Positions 49,619-59,189 are shown, numbered from the stretch's first letter. The stretch is 64,000 nt of DNA from Streptomyces sp. CB01249 (GCF_001905735.1 NZ_LISW01000005.1:419426-483425), one strand, 5' to 3'. The notes: generated by a model from the letters alone, not told the origin. A program made the numbers and translations.

Positions 49619-50554
49619 CTACGGGCCCGTCACGACGGGCCGGTCCAGCGGGTCCGCCGAGTGCGCCGGGTCCGCTTGGTCCGCCTGGTCCGCCTGGTCC
49701 GCCTGGTCCGCCTGGTCCGCCTGGGGCAGCCCCCACTCGCTCCACGATCCGTCGTACACGGTCAGGTCCCGGTATCCGGCCAGCTCGGCCCCCAGCGCGA
49801 GGACGCAGGCGGTCACCCCGGACCCGCAGCTGAAGTACAGCCGCTCGCGGTCACCGGCCGCCCCGGCGAACACGGCGCGCAGCGCGTCGGGCGCCCGCAT
49901 CCGCCCCTCGTCCTGGAGTTGTCCGAACGGCAGGCTGACGGCCCCCGGCATATGGCCGCCGCGCAGCCCGGTCCGCGGCTCGGGCTCCGTGCCCTCGAAC
50001 CGCCCCCGGGTCCTGGCGTCGAGCACGACCGCCCCCGGGTCGGCCAGGGCCTTCGCCACCTCGCCGGCACCGACGAGGAGCCCGGGCCGGGGCCGGGCCG
50101 TGAAGTCCCCGCGCCCGGCGGCAGGTTCGGGGGCGCCCTCGGTGACGGGCAGCCCGGCGGCGGTCCAGGCGGGCAGTCCCCCGTCGAGGACGGCGGCCCG
50201 GTCGAATCCCATGGCCCGGAGCATCCACCGGGCCCGGGCGCTGGAGTAGATCCCGGCCGCGTCGTACACGATCACGGTGTCCGTGTCGTTCAGGCCGAGC
50301 GCCCGCATCTCCTCGGTGAACCGGGCGGCGTCCGGCATGGTGTGGGGCACCGGCGCCGCGTGGTCGGAGAGCGCGCCGTCGATGTCGAAGACCCCGGCCC
50401 CCGTGATCCGCGTCCCGCTCCCCCGGTGCGCGCCGACCGACGCGTCGAACACCCGCAGCCCGGGGGCGCCGAGGCGCGCGGCGAGCCAGTCCACGGAGAC
50501 GAGGGGTCCGGGCAACGCGCTGTCGTCCCCGTACGCCTGTGTGCCCTCGCCCAT
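49619..50554 (-). CDS. Thiosulfate sulfurtransferase (two rhodanese domains)
   Basis: A 311-residue sulfurtransferase. The first rhodanese domain is catalytically silent (LVSVDWLAARLGAPGLRVFDASVG, GHDIDGALSD-type region). The second has the active-site loop YFSCGSGVTACVLALG, with the persulfide Cys near residue 238, and ELAGYRDLTVYDGSWSEWG. CGSGVTA is the mercaptopyruvate-type loop; thiosulfate-type loops are usually CRxGxT, so 3-mercaptopyruvate is a likely donor. The C-terminus carries about six Asp-Gln-Ala triplets from a 9-bp tandem repeat and then PAHSADPLDRPVV. GGGAGG precedes the ATG at 8-nt spacing. Confidence 0.9.
   Translation of the reverse strand: MGEGTQAYGDDSALPGPLVSVDWLAARLGAPGLRVFDASVGAHRGSGTRITGAGVFDIDGALSDHAAPVPHTMPDAARFTEEMRALGLNDTDTVIVYDAAGIYSSARARWMLRAMGFDRAAVLDGGLPAWTAAGLPVTEGAPEPAAGRGDFTARPRPGLLVGAGEVAKALADPGAVVLDARTRGRFEGTEPEPRTGLRGGHMPGAVSLPFGQLQDEGRMRAPDALRAVFAGAAGDRERLYFSCGSGVTACVLALGAELAGYRDLTVYDGSWSEWGLPQADQADQADQADQADQADPAHSADPLDRPVVTGP
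49669..49722. repeat. 9-bp tandem repeat in the rhodanese gene
   Basis: Five identical copies of GGTCCGCCT (49678-49722) preceded by one variant copy (GGTCCGCTT). On the coding strand they give an AspGlnAla-type repeat near the C-terminus. Copy number is likely to vary between strains because the repeats do not shift the frame. Confidence 0.85.
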
Positions 50555-50628
50555 GTGTGTGTCCTCCCCAGCCGCCCGGTCCGAATTTTCCAAGATCGCA
50601 GCCGGTCGGAAGGCTGTCAACGGCCTCC

Positions 50629-51702
50629 TCAGCGGGCCAGTTCGTCGTACACCGCGAGCACCTGGGCCACCGTGTCGTCCTCGGTCGGCCAACTCGCCGC
50701 CTGCCGCAGGCCCTCGGCGGCCAGCCGGTCCCGCTCGGCCGGGTCCCCGAGCAGCCGGGCCACCTCGGCGGCCAGCGCCTCGCCGTCCGCGTACGGCACG
50801 AGGACGGCGGCGTCCCCCACGAGTTCGGGCGTGCCGCCGACCGCCGTGGCGACCAGGGGCACCCCGGCCCGCAGCGCCTGCTGGGCGGAGGTCGAGCGGG
50901 ACTCCCAGCGGCTGGGCAGGACGGCGACGTCGGCGGCGGCCAGGACAGCGGCGGCGTCGGACCGGTCGCCGAGCAGTTCGACGGGCAGGCCCTCGGCCGT
51001 GATCCGCCGCCGCAGGGCCGCCCGTTCCCGCCCCTCGCCGACGACGGCCACCAGCGGTACGGGCTCGAGCAGGCGCCACGCGGCCGCCGCGTCGAGCAGG
51101 GTGTCGTAGCCGTGATGCGGGACGAGCGTGCCGAGCGCGACGATCAACGGCCGCTCCACCGCGCCCAGTTCGGCGCGGACCTTGGCGGCGGGCGGCCCGG
51201 CCGGGGGCGGCGTCCTGGGGGCGGCGACGGGCGCGAGCCGGGCGTCGCGGGCGCCCCGGGCGCGCGCCCGGTCGACCAGGTCGGACGAGGTGGCGAGCAC
51301 GACGGCCGCCGCGCGCACGGCCCTTCGCTCCAAGAGGTGCAGCAGTCGGCGCCGGGCCCCTTCGGCGTGGGACCGGGTGTGCCAGGTGACGACCAGGGGG
51401 ACGGGCCGGCGGCCGATCGCCAGGGCGGCCCGTACGGCGGCGTGCAGTCCGTGCGCGTGGACGACGTCCGCGTCGGCGCAGGCGGCGCGCAGGGCCGCGA
51501 CGGCCGCCGGGTCGCTGCGCCGGGGCACGGGCGCGAAGTGGGCGCCGGTGGCGGCGAAGTCGTGGATGCGGTCCAGCGCGGCCGGCGCGCAGACGGTGAC
51601 CCGCACGCCCCGGGCGACCAGCCCGGCGGCCAGCGAACCGGCGTGCGTGCTGCTGCCGGCACTGCCGCCGCCGACTACCTGGACCGTGCGCAGCTGTGAC
51701 AC
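50629..51702 (-). CDS. Glycosyltransferase, GT4 family
   Basis: A 357-residue GT-B fold retaining glycosyltransferase. The N-terminal domain has the sugar-acceptor loop VVGGGSAGSSTHAGSLAAGLVARGVRVTVCAP and DVVHAHGLHAAVRAALAIGRRPVPLVVTWHTRSH. The C-terminal nucleotide-sugar domain has PLIVALGTLVPHHGYDTLLDAAAAW, AAADVAVLPSRWESRSTSAQQALRAGVPLVATAVGGTPELVG, with the EX7E-like motif partly altered (ESRSTSAQQA), and a final helix. GTG 51702 is preferred for its GGGAG site and conserved opening SQLRTVQVVGGG; a GTG at 51780 would add 26 poorly coding residues. The acceptor is unknown. Confidence 0.87.
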   Translation of the reverse strand: MSQLRTVQVVGGGSAGSSTHAGSLAAGLVARGVRVTVCAPAALDRIHDFAATGAHFAPVPRRSDPAAVAALRAACADADVVHAHGLHAAVRAALAIGRRPVPLVVTWHTRSHAEGARRRLLHLLERRAVRAAAVVLATSSDLVDRARARGARDARLAPVAAPRTPPPAGPPAAKVRAELGAVERPLIVALGTLVPHHGYDTLLDAAAAWRLLEPVPLVAVVGEGRERAALRRRITAEGLPVELLGDRSDAAAVLAAADVAVLPSRWESRSTSAQQALRAGVPLVATAVGGTPELVGDAAVLVPYADGEALAAEVARLLGDPAERDRLAAEGLRQAASWPTEDDTVAQVLAVYDELAR

Positions 51703-51872
51703 GTCGATTGGCTCCCGGGGCTCCCGAGTCGGGGGTACGAACACCGCCAAGGATGCCAGTCCGTACGCACGTTCCGGCACGACGGAACCGTAACTCCGGG
51801 GCTCACCACGACAAATCGGACGGCCGACACCACCCGCACGGGTGAAAGCGTGTACGGCACCACGACACCCGT

Positions 51873-51904
51873 ACGGTCGGGGCGCGCGGACGCGCCCCGA
51901 CCGT
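51873..51904 (-). terminator. 14-bp hairpin terminator after recN
   Basis: Arms 51873-51886 and 51891-51904 pair perfectly around CGGA, 5 nt beyond the recN stop codon. It ends the hyp-tlyA-nadK-recN operon. Confidence 0.85.
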
Positions 51905-51909
51905 CACGG

Positions 51910-53655
51910 CTATCCGTCGGCGCGGGCCGTGGCGAGCAGTTCCTCGGCGTGGGCGCGGGCCGTCTCGGAGTCCTCCTGGCCCGCGAGCATCCGGGACAGC
52001 TCCCGCACCCGGTCCTCGCCCTCCAGGACGGTGACCCCGCTGCTGGTCACCGAGCCGTCCACGGTCTTCTCGACCAGCAGCTGCCGGTCGGCGAACGCGG
52101 CCACCTGCGGCAGGTGCGTGACGACGACGACCTGGGCGGACCTCGCCAGCTTCGCGAGCCGCCGCCCGACCTCGACGGCCGCCTTGCCGCCGACGCCCGC
52201 GTCGACCTCGTCGAAGAGGTACGTGGGCACGGGGTCGGATCCCGCGAAGACCACCTCGACCGCGAGCATCACCCGGGACAGCTCACCGCCCGATGCGCCC
52301 TTGGCGATGGGCCGGGGCTGGGCGCCGGGGTGCGGGGCGAGGAGCAGTTCGACCTCGTCGGCGCCGGACGGGCCGTAGGCCACATTGCGGCCGCCGATCT
52401 CGATGCCGGACGCCTCGTCCGCCGCCTCGGTCTGCCGGATGTCGAAGGACACCCGGGCGTGCGGCATGGCCAGGGACGCCAGCTCCTCGGTCACCGCCTC
52501 CGCGAAGGACGCGGCGGCGGCCGTCCGGGCGTCGGTCAACGCCTGCCCGAGGCCGGAGAGTTCGGCGCGCAGGGCGTCCCGCTCGGCGGTCAGCTCCCCG
52601 ATCCGGTCGTCGTCGCCCTCCAGCTCCGTGAGCCGGTCCGCGCCCTCCTGCGCCCAGGCGAGTACGGCGGTGATGTCCTCGCCGTACTTGCGGGTGAGGG
52701 CGGTGAGCGCTGCGCGCCGCTCCTCGACGGCGGCGAGCCGCAACGGGTCGGCGTCGAGCTGGTCCGCGTAACCGGACAGTTCGCCGGAGACGTCCGCGAG
52801 CAGGATGGAGATCTCGCCGACCCGGTCCGCGAGCGAGGCGAGCGCCGGGTCGTGCGAGCGCACCCCGTCCAGGGCCTGCCGGGCGGCGGCCACCACGGTC
52901 GTGGCGTCCAGGGCCTCCGGGTCCTCCGGGTTGCCGGCCAGCGCGGTGTGCGCGAGGGCGGCGGCGGAGGCGAGCGCGTCGGCGTGGCCGAGCCGCTGGG
53001 CCTCGGCGGCCAGCTCGGTGTCCTCCCCGGGCAGGGGTTCGACGGCGGCGATCTCGTTCAGGCCGAAGCGCAGGAGGTCGGCCTCCTGGGCGCGTTCGCG
53101 GGCGCGCGTCGTCAGCTCGTCCAGCTCCGCGGCGACGTCCCGCAGGCGGCGGTAGGCGGCGGCGTACTTCGCCAGCGGCACGGCGACGCCGTCGCCCGCG
53201 TACCGGTCGAGGGCCTGGCGCTGCCGGGCGGGCTTGAGCAGGCCCTGCTGGTCGGTCTGGCCGTGCACGGCGACGAGTTCGTCGGCCAGCTCGGACAGCA
53301 CGCCCACGGGCACGGATCTGCCGCCGAGGTGCGCCCGGGAGCGCCCTTCGGCGGAGACGGTGCGGCTGATGAGCAGCGCCCCGTCCTCGATCTCGGCCCC
53401 GGCCTCCTCGGCGCGCAGCACCACCGCGTCGCCGTCGGCCACCGTGATCCGGCCCTCGACGACCGCGGCCTTGGCGCCGATCCGCACCAGGGCGGGGTCG
53501 GCGCGCCCGCCGAGCAGCAGCCCCAGGCTGGTGACGACCATGGTCTTGCCGGCGCCGGTCTCACCCGTCACCGCGGTGAAACCGGGTGACAGCTCCACCA
53601 CCGCGTCGTCGATGACCCCGAGCGACCGTATCCGCATCTCCTCCAACACGGACAT
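51910..53655 (-). CDS. recN: DNA repair protein RecN
   Basis: A 581-residue SMC-like ATPase that acts early in double-strand break repair. The N-terminal ATP-binding half has RIRSLGVIDDAVVELSPGFTAVTGETGAGKTMVVTSLGLLLGGRAD and the VHGQTDQQGLLKPARQRQALDRYAG segment. A coiled-coil middle follows (for example RRLRDVAAELDELTTRARERAQEADLLRF and DDDRIGELTAERDALRAELSGLGQAL). The C-terminal half has the signature KGASGGELSRVMLAVEVV, the Walker B YLFDEVDAGVGGKAAVEVGRRLAKLA and VVVVTHLPQVAAFAD. Start at 53655 or 53661 (both ATG). The gap to nadK is 41 nt and carries no LexA box, so SOS control, if any, is not local. Confidence 0.95.
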   Translation of the reverse strand: MSVLEEMRIRSLGVIDDAVVELSPGFTAVTGETGAGKTMVVTSLGLLLGGRADPALVRIGAKAAVVEGRITVADGDAVVLRAEEAGAEIEDGALLISRTVSAEGRSRAHLGGRSVPVGVLSELADELVAVHGQTDQQGLLKPARQRQALDRYAGDGVAVPLAKYAAAYRRLRDVAAELDELTTRARERAQEADLLRFGLNEIAAVEPLPGEDTELAAEAQRLGHADALASAAALAHTALAGNPEDPEALDATTVVAAARQALDGVRSHDPALASLADRVGEISILLADVSGELSGYADQLDADPLRLAAVEERRAALTALTRKYGEDITAVLAWAQEGADRLTELEGDDDRIGELTAERDALRAELSGLGQALTDARTAAAASFAEAVTEELASLAMPHARVSFDIRQTEAADEASGIEIGGRNVAYGPSGADEVELLLAPHPGAQPRPIAKGASGGELSRVMLAVEVVFAGSDPVPTYLFDEVDAGVGGKAAVEVGRRLAKLARSAQVVVVTHLPQVAAFADRQLLVEKTVDGSVTSSGVTVLEGEDRVRELSRMLAGQEDSETARAHAEELLATARADG

Positions 53656-53696
53656 GACCATACGAGGTTTCCCCGCCCGCGTGCACACGGGTGGGG

Positions 53697-54598
53697 TCAG
53701 TGGGGCGCGCCCCGCCACCCCGAGACGGGCAGCGCGAACTTGGCGACGAGACGGTCCGTGAACGACGCCCGGTGCAGCCGGGCCAGCCGGACGGGCACGG
53801 CACCGCGCCGCACCTCGACCCGCGCCCCGGAGGGCAGCTCGACGGTCCTGCGCCCGTCGCACCACAGCACCCCGTGCGGGGTGTGCGGCTGGACCTCGAC
53901 GGCGAGCACCGACGTGGGCGAGGTCACGAGCGGCTTGGCGAACAGGGCGTGGGCGCTGATCGGGACCATCAGCAGCGCCTCGACCTCCGGCCACACGACG
54001 GGCCCGCCGGCCGAGAAGGCGTACGCGGTCGAGCCGGTGGGCGTCGCGCACACGATGCCGTCGCAGCCGAACCCGGTCACCGGGCGGCCGTCGATCTCCA
54101 GGACGACTTCGAGCATCCGCTCGGGCGACACCTTCTGCACGGCCGCCTCGTTGAGCGCCCAGTCGGTGTGGACGACGTCCCCGTTGCTGTGCACCAGGAC
54201 GTCGATCGTCATGCGCTCCTCGACCGTGTACGCCCGGGTGACGACCCGGTCGACCACCTGGTCGAGGTCGTCGCGCTCGGCCTCGGCGAGGAAGCCGACC
54301 CGGCCGAGGTTGACGCCGAGCATGGGCACGCCGGAGGCGCGGGAGAGTTCGGCGCCGCGCAGCAGCGTCCCGTCGCCGCCGAGGACGATCAGCAGCTCGC
54401 AGCCGTTGAGCACCTCGGGCGTCGCATCGGTGACGGTCTCCACGGACGGGGGCAGCGGCAGGTCGGCCGCCTCCGTGGCGAGGACCCGCACCCCCAGGCC
54501 GTTGCGCAGCAGCCCCTGCACGACGAGTTCCGCGCTGCGGATCGCGGCCGGGCGGCCGGTGTGCGCGAGAAGGAAGACTGTTCGTGCCTCATGCGTCG

Positions 54599-54602
<4 letters not shown>
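53697..54602 (-). CDS. nadK: NAD kinase
   Basis: A 301-residue enzyme phosphorylating NAD to NADP with ATP or polyphosphate. The catalytic GGDGTLLRGAELSRASGVPMLGVNLGRVGFLAE block, the NEAAVQ motif (DWALNEAAVQKVSPERMLEVVLEIDGR), GCDGIVCATPTGSTAYAFSAGGPVVWPEVEALLMVPISAHALFAKPLV and the C-terminal strand region are complete. The start is TTG in a TTGA overlap with the tlyA stop; this rare start gives the expected T-T-x-x-ARTVFLLAHTGR opening. Coupling of NAD kinase to TlyA and RecN is a conserved actinobacterial arrangement. Confidence 0.95.
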
Positions 54603-55414
<812 letters not shown>

Positions 55415-55421
55415 GTTCGGT

Positions 55422-55706
55422 TCAGCTCCTGTGGTTGTACGGGGGCACCGGTACGGGTGGTCCCGGTGCGGGGGCGGGCCCGGCGTCCAGCGCGCTCAGC
55501 GCCTCGCGCAGGCCCCTGTGTACATCCTCGTACACCTCGGTGTGTCCGTCCGCCGCGAGGTGGTCGGCGTCGGCCAGCCGCTCGAGCAGCCCGTCCACCT
55601 CGGCGCTGCCGGTGGGCGTCCGTACGACGCCGAGGGGCGCCGGGCCCGCGGGCTCGGCCGGCTCCGGCGGGGCGTCCGTCTCGGGCTCGGGCATCGCGTC
55701 GCTCAT
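55422..55706 (-). CDS. Small acidic protein preceding tlyA
   Basis: A 94-residue protein. The first ~30 residues and the last ~20 are Pro/Ala-rich. The middle, TGSAEVDGLLERLADADHLAADGHTEVYEDVHRGLREALSALD (about residues 32-74), is an amphipathic helical unit conserved before tlyA in streptomycetes, as I recall. It starts the hyp-tlyA-nadK-recN operon, and its stop is 7 nt from the tlyA GTG. No domain name or function can be given. Confidence 0.72.
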   Translation of the reverse strand: MSDAMPEPETDAPPEPAEPAGPAPLGVVRTPTGSAEVDGLLERLADADHLAADGHTEVYEDVHRGLREALSALDAGPAPAPGPPVPVPPYNHRS

Positions 55707-55745
55707 GCGGAAACGCTACCGCGAAGCGCTGGGGTAACGTCGATC

Positions 55746-56096
55746 ATGATGGCGACCATGGCGGAGTGCCGCAGCGCACTCGACAGACTTTCCGACAACC
55801 TCGCGGGGGCCGACGGCGACGTGCGCCGCGCCGCCGACCTGGACCGCTCGCTGAGCTGCCACATCCGGGACCTGGACATCACGTTCACCGGCCGCCTCTC
55901 CGGCGGCCGCATCCGGGTCCTGGACACGCTGGAGGGCCCACCCCGCGAAAGGGCCGAGATCCGCCTCGCGATGACCGGCGACGACCTGGTCGCCATGGTC
56001 GACGGCGACCTGAACTTCGCGAAGGCATGGGCCTCGGGCCGGGTCCGCCTGGAGGCGGGCTTCAGAGACCTCCTGAAACTGAAGTCACTGCTGTAG
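55746..56096 (+). CDS. SCP2 sterol-binding domain protein
   Basis: A 116-residue single-domain protein of the SCP2 lipid-binding fold. The beta-sheet and helix pattern is visible: CHIRDLDITFTGRLSGGRIRVLDTLEGPPRERAEIRLAMTGDDLVAMVDGDLNFAKAWASGRVRLEAGFRDLLKLKSLL, where the last segment is the typical SCP2 pocket and GRVRLEG-like turn. Its ligand is unknown; bacterial members bind fatty acyl groups. It has two adjacent in-frame ATG codons (55746, 55749). It is divergent from the tlyA operon and convergent with the siderophore ATPase gene. Confidence 0.85.
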   Translation: MMATMAECRSALDRLSDNLAGADGDVRRAADLDRSLSCHIRDLDITFTGRLSGGRIRVLDTLEGPPRERAEIRLAMTGDDLVAMVDGDLNFAKAWASGRVRLEAGFRDLLKLKSLL

Positions 56097-56100
56097 CGAA

Positions 56101-56160
56101 ATTCAAGCTCCGCGTGCGAACCAAGGCCGGCACATTCAAGCCCGTCCGGCGATTGAGGAC
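56101..56160. repeat. Copies of an abundant streptomycete intergenic repeat
   Basis: ATTCAAGC occurs at 56101 and again at 56134, the second followed by CCGTCCGGCGATTGAGGAC. From memory, the latter string is highly repeated between genes in streptomycetes. It forms the last codons of the ATPase gene, giving the -SSIAGRA end. Confidence 0.5.
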
Positions 56161-56966
56161 GTCTTTTCGGCCCCGCGCGCCCCGCGCACCCGCGCAGCAG
56201 GTACGACCAACGGCGTCCCCGTCTCCGGATCCGGAATCACCTGACACCGCAGCCCGAACACCCGCTCCACCAGCTCCGCGGTGACGATCTCCCCCGGCGC
56301 CCCCTCCGCGACGATCTCCCCACCGCGCATCGCGATCAGATGCGTGGCGTACCGCGCCGCGTGGTTCAGGTCGTGCAGGACGGCCACCAGCGTCCGCCCC
56401 TGCGTCTCGTGCAGCTCGGCGCACAGGTCCAGCACATCAATCTGGTGCTGGATGTCGAGGTACGTCGTCGGCTCGTCCAGGAGCAGCAGCGGCGTCTGCT
56501 GGGCGAGGGCCATCGCGATCCAGACCCGCTGACGCTGACCGCCGGACAATTCATCGACATAGCGATCGGCCAGCTCACCGACGCCCGTCGCCTCCATCGA
56601 CTCCTGGACGACCCGCTCGTCCTCCGGCGACCACTGCCGCAGCAGCCCCTGGTGCGGGTACCGACCCCGCGCCACGAGGTCCGCGACCGTGATGCCCTCG
56701 GGCGCGATGGAGGACTGCGGCAGCAGGCCCAGCGTCTTGGCGACCTTCTTCGCGGGCAGCCCGTGGATCGACTGGCCGTCGAGAAGCACCTGGCCCCGGC
56801 TCGGCTTCAGCATCCGGGAGAGCGCCCGCAGCAGCGTCGACTTGCCGCAGGCGTTGGGGCCGACGATCACGGTGAACGACTGGTCGGGTATCTCGACCGA
56901 AAGGTTCTCCGCGATGACCCGCTGGTCGTAGCCGAGGGTCACCGAGTCCGCGGTGAGGCGCTGCAT
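56136..56966 (-). CDS. Siderophore ABC transporter ATP-binding protein
   Basis: A 276-residue ATPase of the FepC/FhuC class that powers ferric-siderophore import. Walker A is VGPNACGKST (36-44), the Q-loop is LGLLPQSS, the signature is ELSGGQRQRVWIAMALAQ, Walker B is LLLLDEPTTYLD and the H-loop is VAVLHDLNHAARYA. Note the Asn-Ala-Cys in the P-loop, where Asn-Gly-Ser/Cys is common. The C-terminal region (CQVIPDPETGTPLVVP) fits this class. Its last residues come from an abundant repeat. It is the third gene of an operon after two FecCD permeases, separated by 68 nt with a GAGGAG site. Confidence 0.94.
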   Translation of the reverse strand: MQRLTADSVTLGYDQRVIAENLSVEIPDQSFTVIVGPNACGKSTLLRALSRMLKPSRGQVLLDGQSIHGLPAKKVAKTLGLLPQSSIAPEGITVADLVARGRYPHQGLLRQWSPEDERVVQESMEATGVGELADRYVDELSGGQRQRVWIAMALAQQTPLLLLDEPTTYLDIQHQIDVLDLCAELHETQGRTLVAVLHDLNHAARYATHLIAMRGGEIVAEGAPGEIVTAELVERVFGLRCQVIPDPETGTPLVVPAARVRGARGAEKTSSIAGRA

Positions 56967-57034
56967 GGTGGTACTCCGGGGGTCGGACGGTCGCGGGTCG
57001 GACAGTTGAGGAGAGGCGGCGGGGAGGCGGGATC

Positions 57035-58105
57035 TCATATGCGCCCCGCCTTGCGCTCGGTCACCAGCAGCCACACGAGATAGCAGCCACCGAGCACCCC
57101 GGTGACCACACCCACCGGCAGCTGGCGGTCGCCGAACGCATCGAGCGCGATCCAGTCGGCGACGAGCAGGAGCGCCGCCCCCATGAACGTCGCGGCCACC
57201 AGGTTCGGTCCGGTGGACCGGGTCAGCCGGCGTGCCAGCTGCGGGGCGCTCAGCGAGACGAAGGCGATCGGCCCGGCGGCGGCCGTGGCGACGGCGACGA
57301 GCAGCACGGCGGCGCCCATGAGGAGGAGGCGGGTGCGTTCCACCCGTACCCCGAGCGCGTACGCCGCGTCGTCGCCCATCTCCATGACGCGCAGGGCCGG
57401 CCCGTGCCCGTACACCAGCGGGAGCAGCACGGCGCAGACGACCAGCAGCGGCCAGACCTGCGCCCAGTCGCGCCCGTCGAGCGAGCCGGTCATCCAGACG
57501 ACGGCACGCGTCGCGTCGACCAGGTTCGCCTTGGTGATCAGGTACTGCGTCGCGGCGGTCAGCATGGCCGCCGCCCCGATCCCCACCAGGACCAGCCGGA
57601 AGCCGTGCACGCCGCGCTTCCACGCCAGCAGGTAGACGGCGAGACCGGTCAGCAGGCCGCCGACGACCGCACCGGCCGCGACCTCCTTCGCGTCGCCCTG
57701 GAAGAGGACGATCACGGTGAGCGCGCCGACCGTGGCGCCCTGCCCGAAGCCGAGCACGTCGGGGCTGCCGAGCGGGTTGCGGGAGATGGTCTGGAAGACG
57801 GCGCCCCCGGCACCGAGCGCCCCGCCGACGAGGAGTCCGACGAGCACCCGGGGCAGCCGCAGGTCGGTGACGATGAACTCCTGCTGGAAGGTGCCGTGGC
57901 CGAAGAGCGTGGTCAGGACCTCCTCGGGCGTCATCGAGAAGTCGCCGCTGCCGATGAGGACGACCGCGGCGCCCGCCGCCACGACGGCCAGGAGCAGGAC
58001 GACCAGGGCCGCCCGCACGTTCATCCGGAACGAGTACCCGCCGGTCCGCACGGCCCGTACCGGACGGACGGCGCGCGCCGTCTCCTTCGTGGTCGTGGCC
58101 TTCAC
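57035..58105 (-). CDS. FecCD-family siderophore permease (second subunit)
   Basis: A 356-residue inner-membrane permease with about nine to ten helices. Family motifs: RLPRVLVGLLVGGALGAGGAVFQTISRNPLGSPDVLGFGQGATVGAL near residues 80-125, VWMTGSLDGRDW, LGVRVERTRLLLMGAAVLLVAVATAAAGPIAFVSLSAPQLARRL (the EAA-like loop contacting the ATPase) and the final DRQLPVGVVTGVLGGCYLVWLL. GTG start overlaps the first permease stop as GTGA. It forms a heterodimer with the upstream-encoded permease. Confidence 0.94.
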   Translation of the reverse strand: MKATTTKETARAVRPVRAVRTGGYSFRMNVRAALVVLLLAVVAAGAAVVLIGSGDFSMTPEEVLTTLFGHGTFQQEFIVTDLRLPRVLVGLLVGGALGAGGAVFQTISRNPLGSPDVLGFGQGATVGALTVIVLFQGDAKEVAAGAVVGGLLTGLAVYLLAWKRGVHGFRLVLVGIGAAAMLTAATQYLITKANLVDATRAVVWMTGSLDGRDWAQVWPLLVVCAVLLPLVYGHGPALRVMEMGDDAAYALGVRVERTRLLLMGAAVLLVAVATAAAGPIAFVSLSAPQLARRLTRSTGPNLVAATFMGAALLLVADWIALDAFGDRQLPVGVVTGVLGGCYLVWLLVTERKAGRI

Positions 58106-59166
58106 AGCTGGGACATCCTCTTGCGTCGTACGAGGTAGATGAAGACGGGCCCGCCGATGAGCGCGGTGACGATGCCGACCTGGAGCTCCGAGGGGCGGGC
58201 GATGACCCGGCCGACCACGTCCGCGCCGAGCAGCAGCACCGGGGAGAGCACCGCCGCGTACGGCAGGATCCACCGCAGGTCGGGCCCGGTGAGGGTGCGC
58301 ACCAGGTGCGGGATCATCAGCCCGATGAAGACGATCGGCCCGCACGCGGCGGTCGCCGCCCCGCAGAGCAGCGTCACCGCGAGCATCGCGAGCACCCTGG
58401 TCCGGGTCAGGTTCGCGCCCAGCGACCTGGCCGTGTCGTCGCCCATCTCCAGGGCGTTGAGCGGGCGCGCGATGAACACGGTCAGCAGGACGCCCGCCGC
58501 GATGAACGGCCACACCTTGCCGACGGTCTCCGTGTTCGCGGAGGCCAGCGAGCCGACCGTCCAGAACCGCAGCCGGTCCAGCGCCGCCGAGTCCAGCAGC
58601 TGTACGGCGTTGACGTACCCGTACAGCGCGGCGGTGACGGCCGTCCCGGCGAGCGCGAGCCGCACCGGCGTGGAGGACCGGCTTCCGCCGAGGAAGTACA
58701 CGGCCACCGACACGATCGCGGCGCCCGCGAAGGCGAACCACACATAGCCGGTCAGCGAGGTCACGCCGAAGAAGCTGATGGCGGAGACGACGGCGGCCGA
58801 GGCCCCCGCGTTGACACCGAGGATGCCCGGCTCGGCGAGCGGGTTGCGGGTCAGCGCCTGCATGACGGCCCCGGCGAGGCCGAGCGCGGCACCCACGAGG
58901 AGCCCCAGCACGGTGCGGGGGACGCGGACCTTGCGTACGAGGACGTCGTCGCCGCTGCCCGCGTAGTGGAACAGGCCGTGCCACACGTCGGAGAGCGGCA
59001 GCGCCTTGGCGCCGATCCCGATGGACGCGAGGCACACGAGGACGAGGACGGCCACGGCCACCAGGAGCCCCGCCGCTCTCGCCGCATGACGTCTGCGGGG
59101 AGCGGCGGCCTTGTCCGGCGCGGCTATCGGGCCGGAACTGGAATCCGGGGGGCTCTCAACCAACAC
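58102..59166 (-). CDS. FecCD-family siderophore permease (first subunit)
   Basis: A 354-residue inner-membrane permease. It has VRVPRTVLGLLVGAALGLAGAVMQALTRNPLAEPGILGVNAGASAAV, FWTVGSLASANTETVGKVWPF, LEMGDDTARSLGANLTRTRVLAMLAVTLLCGAATAACGPIVFIGLMIPHLVRTLTG and ARPSELQVGIVTALIGGPVFIYLVRR. Its GTG start lies only 4 nt from an iron-box match, so either the transcript is leaderless or the start is closer to the first helix. No substrate-binding lipoprotein gene is in the operon or nearby, so one must be encoded elsewhere. Confidence 0.94.
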   Translation of the reverse strand: MLVESPPDSSSGPIAAPDKAAAPRRRHAARAAGLLVAVAVLVLVCLASIGIGAKALPLSDVWHGLFHYAGSGDDVLVRKVRVPRTVLGLLVGAALGLAGAVMQALTRNPLAEPGILGVNAGASAAVVSAISFFGVTSLTGYVWFAFAGAAIVSVAVYFLGGSRSSTPVRLALAGTAVTAALYGYVNAVQLLDSAALDRLRFWTVGSLASANTETVGKVWPFIAAGVLLTVFIARPLNALEMGDDTARSLGANLTRTRVLAMLAVTLLCGAATAACGPIVFIGLMIPHLVRTLTGPDLRWILPYAAVLSPVLLLGADVVGRVIARPSELQVGIVTALIGGPVFIYLVRRKRMSQL

Positions 59167-59170
59167 CCGG

Positions 59171-59189
59171 TTAGGTTAGCCTACCCAGC
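59171..59189 (-). promoter_or_regulatory. Iron box (DmdR/IdeR-type operator)
   Basis: Plus-strand TTAGGTTAGCCTACCCAGC matches the consensus TTAGGTTAGGCTAACCTAA at 14 of 19 positions. It lies 4 nt upstream of the first permease start, where an iron-loaded DtxR-family repressor would block transcription of the importer. Confidence 0.8.

Noticed and set aside
53656..53696. LexA box before recN
   Set aside because: The 41-nt nadK-recN gap has no TCGAAC-N4-GTTCGA-like sequence.
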